Origin: Azorinus chamasolen
Lineage: Eukaryota; Mollusca; Bivalvia; Cardiida; Solecurtidae
Assembly: GCA_963576725.1 (NCBI GenBank)
Contig: OY755244.1
Location: 34,568,446-34,632,445 of the forward strand
Direction of reading: 5' to 3'
Length of the DNA: 64,000 bases
The notes beneath the pieces are model-generated. The model was not told the origin of the DNA and searched no databases. It saw nothing but the letters and a program-made list of their open reading frames with translations. Within the stretch, counting starts at the first letter, position 1. Each line of letters opens with the position of its first letter. The position numbers were made by a program, and so were the translations under genes. Positions 10,487 through 19,043 of this stretch are shown here, piece by piece.

Positions 10487-10699
10487 CTGGTTTGACAATC
10501 CTCTTTGGAGTGTCCTCAGTTTTCCTTGGAGTCACAAACTTCCTTGGGGAAACCCTGGTTTTCTTTGGAGTTAGCAACTTCATTGGAGAGACTCCAGACT
10601 TCCTTGGAGAGACTCCAGACTTCCTCGGAGAGAGACCAGACTTCCTAGTTGCTGTCAATGTCTTTTGTGGAGTTGTCGACTTCACATGATCAATTTTGC
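10487..10699 (-). CDS. BEN gene exon 5: S/T-P-R/K repeat segment
   Basis: The exon is 213 nt (71 codons) between acceptor TTTTTTCAAAAG and donor CCAG|GTAAAG. It encodes about nine tandem basic units of the form SPRKSGV / TPKKTR / TPRKTED (residues 164-234). Such S/T-P-K/R units are known minor-groove DNA contacts in histone tails and linker histones and are typical CDK targets. The repetition is also visible at DNA level (GGAGAGACTCCAGACTTCCT repeated on the plus strand near 10590-10640). Confidence 0.72.
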
Positions 10700-10702
10700 C
10701 TT

Positions 10703-11140
10703 TTGAAAAAAACAAGATGTGTTTGTGAAACACTATGCCCCCTCATATATTTGACCTCTGACCTTGAAGGATGACCTTGACCTTGACATGTCACCCCTCA
10801 AAATGTGCAGTCTCATGAGATACACAAGCATGCCAAATATCAAGTCTCTATCTCTACTGGTCCAAAAGTTATGGCCAATGTTAAAGTTGGCGATTTGACC
10901 CATATATTTGACCTCTGACCTTGAAGGATGACCTTGACCTTGACATGGCACCCCTCAAAATGTGCGGCTTTATGAGATACATATGTATGCCAAATATCAA
11001 GTCTCTATCTATACTGGCTCAAAAGTTATGACCAATGTTAAAGTTGCTGACAAACAAACAGACAAACAGACAAACGGACAAACAGACAGACAGACAGGGC
11101 AAAAACAATATGCCCCCGACTTTGTCAATGGGGGCATAAA
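10703..11140 (-). mobile_element. ATGCCCCC-ended repeat element
   Basis: One end is AACAAGATGTGTTTGTGAAA, then CACTATGCCCCC; the other is GGGGGCATAAAAATAC. Inside, a unit of about 165 bp (TTGACCTCTGACCTTGAAGG ... AAAGTTATGGCCAATGTTAA) is present twice, followed by an ACAAACAGAC microsatellite. A closely matching copy in the opposite orientation lies at 36830-37274. Its end lies just upstream (in transcript sense) of BEN exon 5 and supplies the exon's polypyrimidine tract. Confidence 0.8.
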
Positions 11141-11859
11141 AATACATATGGAATTTTACAAGATTCTGGTTAGAATTTACATAAAATAAGAGGGCAGTCA
11201 CTTATATAAATAAGGAACTGGATAAAATGACTAAGCCCATGGTATCCTAACAATAACATGATACGGCTGGAGCTGCCCAGGAAGCCATCCACTGGAAACC
11301 TGTAATTGGGTCAGTACTTGAGCGCTGGAGACAGGATAATGTTAGTAGCTGTTCTTTTTTTGTTCAAATTGTGAAATGTAACAAAGACGCCCAAAGTCAC
11401 TCATTAAATGATTATTCTGATTTCACATGTCACTTCCTTACAAACTAGAACTATCCCTGAAGATGATAAAAATACCCCCAAAACAGCACCTTGACCTACA
11501 ACATAATTTAAGAAGGTAGTCCTTTCAAACAGTACTCATTTTGACCTTGACCTTTGAGGTACAAGTAACCCTCATCATAGAAGCTTTATGTAAAATGTTA
11601 TTGAATGCCACCAAGTGGTTTGTAAGAAATAGGTCGGACAAAATATGGCTTCCGGCTGACCGACAGTGACTCCTGTATACCCACCCAAAACTTTGTTTTT
11701 TGGGAGTATAACTATGTATGGACCAAGCCTATGAAGAACTATAATTTATAGTTATATATATGAGAAAAATTAGAATTATCTGTTTTCTAATAGCATTTCC
11801 ATGCAGAGTGTATACAACGTAAAATAATGCAACATTTGATAAATCAAGACATTAATTAC

Positions 11860-13106
11860 CTGATTTGGCCTTCAATTGATTGTTGATCACAGCAACATCT
11901 GGCGAGGTCTGGAACCCAGATGAGTGAAGAACAACTTTTGGCTGAGCTGCAACAAAAAACAAGACAATCATGATATTCCTGCATGCCTGGCAATAAGAAA
12001 TTGAACAGAAAAATGACATAAATTGAACAGAAAAATGACATAAATGCCTCTTTCATCATGGTAAACCTCCTTAACCAGTTGATCTATAATACTGCATTTG
12101 CCCGCACCCAATACAGAAGACATTTGGAAATAGTGTAGGAAGAGTTCAAATTGAAGAGCAATTTGTTGAACTCTTCCTGCATTGTTTTCCACTCATAAAA
12201 TGTAAACATACTAAGTCACCCATTTGTGAAATATTGCTTTCAATTTGGAAGAGTCCAAGAAAATGCGTATGGAACAAAGGGTTTACAAATTTAAGTAATG
12301 TATGCCAAAGGGTTTTTCTGTAAAAAAAATATTGCCTCGAAACCAAATTTCTATTAATAGCAAATGTGACCTATCAACTCGGCTTGAACAAAATTTAATG
12401 TTATAGGGTATCAACCAAGCATCATTCATATATATGATATTATTTTGGTGTAAGTTTGGTGAGAATCATATGAAAAATGCGGATGCAAGAGTGCACACTG
12501 TTGTGTCCAAACATCAAATAACGCATTTTTTTTATGATTCACATTTATGACCACAACGCCAACAACATTTATCCAATTTTGTCAGTTCAAGAACTTGTCC
12601 CAAGATATAACGGTTACATTACGACCATGTAAGTTCGGTGGACATCAAATTACAATTGAAAGTTGCGTGTAGTAGAGTACCAACAACACAAACTAATGCA
12701 ATTTTTGATGATTCAAGACCCTTAACACAGATGAAATCACCTGATTTGGTCAGTTCAAAACTTGTCCCAAGATATTATGGCTATATAACTTAAGTTTAGT
12801 GAGGAACAAATGATGAATGGGTGCTAGAGTGCACACACATTCAACTAGTACCTTCATCATGTGCTTGTGCTGTGTGTGCTGAAGACTTATTCAATTGATC
12901 GGTGATAACAGCAACATCTGGCGAGGTCTTGAACACAGATGATTGTAGAACAACTTTTGGCTGAGCTGCAACAAAGAACAAGACAACCATGATGTTCATG
13001 TAGGCCTGGCAATAAGAAATTGAACAGAAAAATGACATAAATGCCTCTTTCATCATGGTAAACCTCCTTAACCAGTTGATCTATAATACTGCATCTACCC
13101 CACCAA
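11860..13106 (-). repeat. Tandem segmental duplication carrying BEN exons 3 and 4
   Basis: The segments 11860-12110 and 12852-13106 share exon sequence (CAGATGTTGCTGTGATCA versus CAGATGTTGCTGTTATCA) and the same upstream intron (GGCAATAAGAAATTGAACAG ... TGGTAAACCTCCTTAACCAG). The spacing is about 1.0 kb. The 11860 copy has an extra internal duplication of 22 bp around 12000-12045. Each copy encodes a QPKVVLxSSxFxTSPDVAVI module with phase-1 borders, so the duplication lengthens the protein without shifting the frame. Confidence 0.85.
12120..12285. mobile_element. Hairpin MITE H4
   Basis: GTAGGAAGAGTTCAAATTGA is inverted as GAACTCTTCCTGCATTG. It is followed by the H4 right arm (CTTTCAATTTGGAAGAGTCC) ending in AACAAAGGGTTT. 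Intronic. Confidence 0.7.
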
Positions 13107-13689
13107 ATAATAATAAAGTTTTTATTTATAGAGGCTGCACAGTTGGGCAAGCCCAGTCTTCCCTGTGGGCCTGTTAAAACATTTACAAATATTTACATAT
13201 ATATTATTATAGGGTACCATGTACATATTTATATGGACCTAGCAATGAGCATTGTGGTACACCAGATGCAATTGGAAGAGATGAAGACAGTTTGCCAGCA
13301 ACTGACACTTTCTGGGATCTTTTGTCAAAATAGGGTTTAAACCCTTCCAGGGTTTTGTTTCTTATGTTGTATTCAAACATTTTGTTAAAAAGGAGTGGAT
13401 TATTTATTAAATCAAGAAATACAGTTCCAATTACCTTTCTGTTGTTAATTGCATCAATCCATATGATGAAAAACTATGTATAATTTAAGTCAATAAAATA
13501 TATCTATAATGTGTCAATTATTGCTGTAAGCACTGTCCCCCAAGAATGATTTTATCTGAATCCAGATTGAGAGTTATTAATGAGAGAATTTTTTTTTCAA
13601 GATAAGTCTTCAAGAAATCACACACATGTCTTTCTAAATTTTTTGATAATACAGGCAATATTGAAACTGGGAGGTATTTACAATGCAGA

Positions 13690-13860
13690 AGGCTTTTGAA
13701 AACTGTGTAGGAAGAGTTCAGATTGCTGCTGAACTCTTCCTGCGTTGTTTTGAACTCAGTAAATGTTAACATATACTAAGTCACCCATTACTGATTAGTA
13801 GAGAATTATTGCTTTCAATTTGGAAGAGTCCTAGAAAATGTGTATGGAGCAAAGGGTTAA
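13690..13860. mobile_element. Hairpin MITE H4
   Basis: Arms GTAGGAAGAGTTCAGATTGC / GCTGAACTCTTCCTGC with right end GGAGCAAAGGGTTAA. It is very similar to the copy at 12120 and to 21733-21945. Intronic. Confidence 0.75.
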
Positions 13861-14101
13861 CAAATTTAAGAACTGTTTGCCAAATGGGTTTTCTGTAAAA
13901 AAAAATTTGAGAAACCAAATTTCTATTTATAGCAAATGTGACCTATCCACTCGGCTTCAACAAATGCTATATTTATAGGGTACCAAGCAACATTCATATG
14001 ATATTAGTTTGATATCTGACAAATGGTTCAGAGTTTTGGGGCTGAGCCGCCTCTGATTGTGGCCTCAACTAGTTCACAATAAATGTTCAGAATATACTTA
14101 C

Positions 14102-14188
14102 ATTCGACAATATCCAGAAAACTGTCAGTAATGTCTTCGGTCAAAGCTTGATACCTTTCTGTCAACCAGGCATCCATGTCTTTTTTGC
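14102..14188 (-). CDS. BEN gene exon 2
   Basis: An 87-nt exon between acceptor TATAAATAG and donor GAAT|GTAAGT, entering and leaving in phase 1. It encodes KKDMDAWLTERYQALTEDIT and DSFLDIVE, a helical, mostly acidic segment that continues the N-terminal domain. Confidence 0.7.
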
Positions 14189-14783
14189 CTATTTATATAA
14201 GATAATGAAAGTTAAGTATCTCTAAACGAACAGATGCAGTGATGTGCATTTTTTTCCTAAAATATAACAATGAACATATATATTACATAACAAATTGTGC
14301 ACTAATTACATATGATAAGCAAGTCATTGGCCAGTCCAACCATTGAAAGACATCAAGAAATTTCCTTACTGGGAAAGCTCAGCTGTTTACAGCCACTTGA
14401 GTATACATGTAGTCTTGTGTTGTTCAAAAAAAATTATGAAGAGAAAGTGAGATTTTTTTTTAATTAATTTTGCATTTTTACACTCAAAACGTATGATAAA
14501 TACAAAGTATGTAAATGCAATCTTAACATAACTTGTGTAGTTTGACATTCAATAAGTGGTGAAATAATGCTTTCAATTTGGAAGAGTCTAAGAAAATGTG
14601 TGCATCGGGTTACCGTTAAGTCACTGTTGAAACGTTGTGGGTGGGGTACGGATATTCCTTAAAACTTAAACTGTTTGTTCGTATCGGGAAAGAACGCAGA
14701 AATTCTTGATAAGCCATATTTCAAAGTTAATATTAACAAGTTAAATAGGATATGAGAATATAAATATAAATACATGAACTTGC

Positions 14784-15298
14784 CTCCAACCGCTAAAATC
14801 TTGAATTTCCAAATACCAGGATACCCACGGAACTTGGCTGTTCCATTATCTGATGGTTTGAAAGCGTTTACCGGAATCTTTGGTTCTATAACAGGGTTGC
14901 CACAAACCAGAGGAAACAAAATTCCCTGACAATTCCCTGACATTTCCCTGACATAATTTCAAATTTCCCTGACACATTTCGTCGCGAGATTTGGGTCCTT
15001 CTGTCATAATTTCTGTAATAGGTAATGGATTTTTAAAATATATAACATTCATTCTCATGATTTCAAAATTCCCTGACAATTCCCTGACATTTGCCTATAT
15101 TTTCAAAATTCCCTGACAGTTCTCAAAATTCCCTGACAATTCCCTGACCTTGAAAAAATTAAAATTTCCCTGACTTTTCCCTGACGCGTGGCAACCCTGT
15201 ATAACTTGTTTCAAGTTATGAACGGACAATCTGCTGCCGTCGTCAATCCATCGCATAACTGCATAACCGCTCGTTTTTGATTCACATCCTGTCGCCAT
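14784..15298 (-). pseudogene. BEN gene exon 1, split by a MITE
   Basis: The first part (15298-15205) starts MATGCESKTSGYAVMRWIDD and the second part (14886-14784) ends KFRGYPGIWKFKILAVG. The exon closes at a GC donor, GGAG|GCAAGT; only this donor keeps the phase required by exon 2. Without the insertion and one TATAA copy the exon is 202 nt (67 codons plus one base), exactly the phase required. With it, the frame meets stops. Confidence 0.72.
14892..15199. mobile_element. 308-bp hAT-like MITE inserted in BEN exon 1
   Basis: Perfect 12-bp terminal repeats CAGGGTTGCCAC / GTGGCAACCCTG are flanked by TATAA on both sides (14887-14891, 15200-15204). The interior is made of repeated TTCCCTGACAATTCCCTGAC units. 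CAGGG-type ends with a short duplication are compatible with the hAT superfamily. Such TTCCCTGAC-rich MITEs occur in many animals (recollection, not searched). Confidence 0.85.
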
Positions 15299-15457
15299 TG
15301 TGTTGTTCGAACTGTCCGGTTTCCCTCCAAAATTCAAAAAATATTCCGCTTCACCATCCGGAAGTCTTGATTATCTGCGACGCTGGACGCTTGCTGTATT
15401 GAAAGCATTCAGAGGACGAGTGATTCCAGTCAGCGTGCAGTTGGTAAACAAAAAGTG
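15299..15457. promoter_or_regulatory. Candidate bidirectional promoter and 5' leader of element A
   Basis: The BEN start codon (minus, 15298) and a plausible non-coding first exon of the transposase (plus, ending at AAAAGTG|GTGAGT near 15457) lie within about 160 bp, head to head. The gap contains CCGGAAGT at 15358-15365, a consensus ETS-type site common in compact bidirectional promoters, and no TATA box that I can see. The leader exon has no ATG, which fits a first coding ATG at 18908. Confidence 0.5.
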
Positions 15458-15599
15458 GTGAGTTTTTAATTCCGAGTAACGTTACTGTTGGAAATGTATC
15501 ACGTAGTTTCTTTTTACAAGAAATAGAGCTTATTAAAATACGAATCGATCCATCGAACAATAATAAAAAACATATCCAAAAGGACGGTGCCATCATTAT

Positions 15600-18341
15600 G
15601 ATTTACGGACGTTTCGGTAAATGACCAGTTCGGTAAATTGATTTTATATAGTGAATGTTCCGGACGTTTCGGTAAAAAGTTAATTATAGTAATTAAAGGT
15701 TTATATACCGGTATATCACACCTTTTGCTGGCGGATAGCGTTTGATTTGTAGTCACTTTTATCATTATAAATGGGTTGGGTCTAAACTATACGATGTAGT
15801 TAAAGAAAGGGTAAATTTCTATGCCAAATCCAGGGGTGAGAATTTTCCGCGGAATTCCGCGGATTTCGTTTCTCTCAGGGCCGTTTTTGAGATCGATGTA
15901 AATCCGTTGAGAAATTTGTAGAGGGGGGGGGGGGGGGGGTTATGGCGAATAATTCAGGAAATTATTATTTGCCGATATATTCTTTCACTATTCCAAGTAA
16001 ATCCGCGTTAACAACGTTTATATCGCGTTAACAGCGAGATTTCGGTTCAGCTAATCGAATAACGAGACTCTTGTCCTACAGCCAATCAAAACGCTCGTAT
16101 TATGCTGTGTTCGTTCAACATTTCCAAGATGGCGTCCGTGATATGAAATTCTGTATCTGTACTGTCAATTAATCTGAATTTAAGACATAATGAGAAGCAT
16201 AGGCAGAGATTACGATAACAGTGTGGAAAACAAGTTCTACCCAAGATGGCTAGAGAAAGAAATTACGTTGACATTTGGTACAGAAACAAGAAATGTGATA
16301 ATTGGCGACGATTTCTTGAAACTGAAAGTAAACTTCGGACGAGGGAACCTTGTGTAAACTTTATTCCAAACAAATGAATTACGGCAAACGCGACTGCGTA
16401 GCATATAAGAACCTTCTGAAAAGCATTAAACATGTCCAGTTATTGAAACAGCGGATTTCCAGTCACAGGTAAAAACCTGTAATGTCAAGTATTCACCAAA
16501 AGTTGTCTGTCAATAGCTATTCATAGGTAATGTTAAAGGAACTGATCACGATGTGTCGATTCAGAAAAGTTATATTTTGTTTTTAATAAACCAGTTTAAT
16601 GAATTAGAAGATGGTTTATTGACATAAAAAAGTAATCAGAATCAGAGTTTGAATGTGAACTTTGTCTAGAAATTGTGACTGTAATGTGAACTTTGGTGAA
16701 TTTTGTCTAGAAAGTTAACTTTTACAATACCATACAAAATTTAGATCAAATTTTGCATCTTTATCTGTGATCAGATCACAGAGTTCCATTTGATTTCATT
16801 TTTAAAACATGTGAGTTTTAATTGCTTGTGTTTGACAAGAAATTAATCTGGCAATGTTGAATGGATCCAATAATAAACTGAATGTAAATTGTATGGACAT
16901 GTTCTACAACTTGTTTGTTTGAAACACAGCTCATCGTGTATGACATGCAACTCAAGTATAATTGTAAAAAAAACACATGAATGACAGACCCAAGTGAAAA
17001 TGCAGGAGAAGGCTCCTGAAGTGCTCAAGAAAGCTATATTTCATTTTGCTTCGGGGGCTTTGCCCCCCTGAGCCCCCCACATGGGCACTGCCCATGTCCC
17101 GCAAGGGGCCTAGGCGGCCCCCTTGACCCCTGCCAATTTTCCATTTTTTTCACCAACGGCCATTCTCACCCCTGCAAATCGGAATAATCGTTATGAAAGT
17201 GGGAAATCGAAAAAAAGAAGAAAAAGTGAAAAAAGTGCCATTTGAATGTATTTGCAACCCAAAATTAAAATTAGTCCTCTGATCAGGATCTACCATGCAG
17301 ACAGGGATGTAATAAAAACACGAAAACCCCTATTTGAGTTGAAAAAATTAGAATCTACTTTAATTTAAGTGAGTTTAAAATATTGTGTTCCTCAAATATA
17401 TAAATAAGTTTATTACAATATCTATGATTATATCATAATTCTTATAATTATAAATATTACGATTATTAATATCAATCATTTCACCTTTAGGATTAATATA
17501 CCAGTTTTGCTTTATATTAGAATTATTAAAAATAGGACTGGATCATGTTATCCTGTCACGCATATTTATATTTAAAAAAAAAAAAATTCAGACCCCGAAG
17601 CGTGGTCTGTAAATGCGGCACGTCTTTAATTAGTGTTTGCCATTAATTGTGCCGTCGCCTGTAATCAATTAATTAACTAATTAACAACCTCGCTACACCC
17701 AACACTTTAATCAGATGAGCACCACTTCATTGTCAAAAAGTTTGAATCCTGGCACCGCGTAACTAGACGACTGATCAGAATCCAAAGTTTTTAACACACA
17801 AAAAGGGTATAATAACGACTCCTTCTCTGTCTGGTAAAACAGTGTAGAGCCAGATCATCAATTGGTTTAATCCTTTCACTGCCTTATATATTTGCTAACA
17901 GTTTGGATCCGTAAAGCGATGACTGATCAAAATTCAGTCTTTCACACACGAAACGAATATATAACAGTTGATTTGACTCATTGGGCAATAGTTTTTTTGC
18001 AAACAGTTTGGAGTCATTTATAGGTATTGTTGATATAGTGTATATAATTATTATCTTATTGCAAAACTATGTACATATTTTATGGTGAATATTAAATATA
18101 TATCCAGTACACTTTTCGTTATCAATTATTTTGCCAATAGGCCCTATATATTACTATATAAAAACTCCAGTTATTTTCAACACCCTTCGCATGTCCATCA
18201 TATTCATTGTTAGTCAAACAGTTACTGGGAGAGGTACTTAATCCTTTAATTACTATAATTTACCTTTTTACCGAAACGTCCGGACCATTCACTATATAAA
18301 ATCAATTTACCGAACTGGTCATTTACCGAAACGTCCGGCAC
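15600..18341. mobile_element. MULE-like non-autonomous transposon with ~100-bp TIRs
   Basis: The left repeat (15606-15708) contains CGGACGTTTCGGTAAATGAC, GTTCGGTAAATTGATTTTAT and a second GGACGTTTCGGTAAA. The right repeat (18243-18336) is its inverted match over nearly the whole length. CCATCATTAT flanks both ends (15590-15599, 18342-18351), a 9-10 bp duplication. Long TIRs with a 9-bp-class duplication point to Mutator-like elements. It sits in the transposase gene's first intron. The right interior (17175-18243) has no recognised coding sequence, and the left interior is occupied by another element. Confidence 0.82.
15831..17174. mobile_element. hAT-like element nested in the MULE-like element
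   Basis: CAGGGGTGAGAAT at 15831 is inverted as ATTCTCACCCCTG at 17162-17174, and CAAATC directly abuts both ends (15825-15830, 17175-17180). It contains a G18 tract at about 15925 and a CpG-richer segment with TTTCCAAGATGGCGTCC (YY1-like) near 16122. A short open frame starting ATGAGAAGCATAGGCAG near 16190 follows, then a GC-rich end with GCCCATGT hairpins near 17090. The middle looks like captured gene-start sequence. No transposase is seen. Confidence 0.7.
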
Positions 18342-18890
18342 CCATCATTATCACAGAATTCTCAATGCGTCATTCTTCGTCTTTTATTAAAAAAAAATGG
18401 CGAGTAGACATTTTCTGACTGAAATCACAGGGATCCGAGTCATGTTTCTGGTTAAATTCCTATTATCGTACAGGTCCCTGTTTTCGAACCGTACCTATGC
18501 TCGAACCTTTTGTTCAACGACTGTTTATATATACCAAAAACGCATTTTATTTAGCATGTTAACCAGTGCTTTGTTTACTTTCAAATAAATTGTTGAGTTT
18601 ATTTGTCAGTATTGTTAGTGACTGTGTTAACATGAATTTATAAATATTCCCATGAGCCCTGATAAATATTAAGATGTTCGAGAACCGGTGCTTCCATGCA
18701 ATACAATAAATTATATCAGTTTTCTTCTGACTGAAAGATAAACAGTAAACATTTACATTTTCATTAAAACCCTTCAACAATTATATTTTCATTTAATTCA
18801 CCAAATTTTGATGATAGATTTTTAACCTGTGTGACAGATTTTTTTACAGAAATATGACTGGTATATGATTGATATGTCTTATATTTTCTA
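18342..18890. other. Remaining first-intron sequence of the transposase gene
   Basis: AT-rich sequence between the MULE-like element and the first coding exon. A short open frame at 18397 has no recognisable features. No repeat family is identified. Confidence 0.4.
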
Positions 18891-18896
18891 TTCCAG

Positions 18897-19043
18897 GTGT
18901 ACATGATATGGCTTCAATACAAGAACAGAAATATGAGGAAGTTCTCATGGATGGGAAAAAAAAGTTCAAATGTGGCATTTGTAAACGACTGTTGAGTAGA
19001 AGAGATTATATCTTACAACATTTGTCGAGGGATCATTTAGTGT
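18897..19043 (+). CDS. Transposase exon with first C2H2 finger
   Basis: The acceptor TTCTATTCCAG precedes 18897; the ATG is at 18908 after 11 nt of leader. The finger is FKCGICKRLLSRRDYILQHL then SRDH, i.e. CX2CX12HX4H with Cys22, Cys25, His38, His43. The donor is TGT|GTAAGT at 19044. Confidence 0.78.

Larger units (their letters stand above)
8004..15298 (-). pseudogene. BEN-domain accessory protein gene of element A (exon 1 broken by an insertion)
   Basis: Seven coding exons are joined by splice sites whose phases all agree: 15298-14784, 14188-14102, 12965-12852, 11946-11860, 10699-10487, 9907-9841, 8469-8004. Removing the 308-bp insertion and its 5-bp duplication from exon 1 leaves 202 nt, which gives a 411-residue frame. 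The ATG at 15298 is the first after an in-frame stop near 15372. Order: an N-terminal domain (GYAVMRWIDDG, then YPGIWKFKILAVGG near residues 11-68) resembling the head of BEND5-like proteins; a duplicated QPKVV segment (residues 97-163); a basic S/T-P-K/R repeat (164-234); a coiled coil (258-286); and a BEN-like domain (about 331-411). BEN domains bind DNA and often recruit repressors. The first intron uses a GC donor. In this copy the insertion shifts the frame, so no full-length product is expected unless other copies supply it. An AATAAA-like signal overlaps the stop. It could instead be a captured host gene. Confidence 0.75.

Noticed and set aside
8004..15298. BEN gene as an ordinary host gene
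   Set aside because: It lies wholly between the matching termini and subterminal arrays of element A, sharing a promoter with the transposase. A captured host origin remains possible but not a resident host locus.
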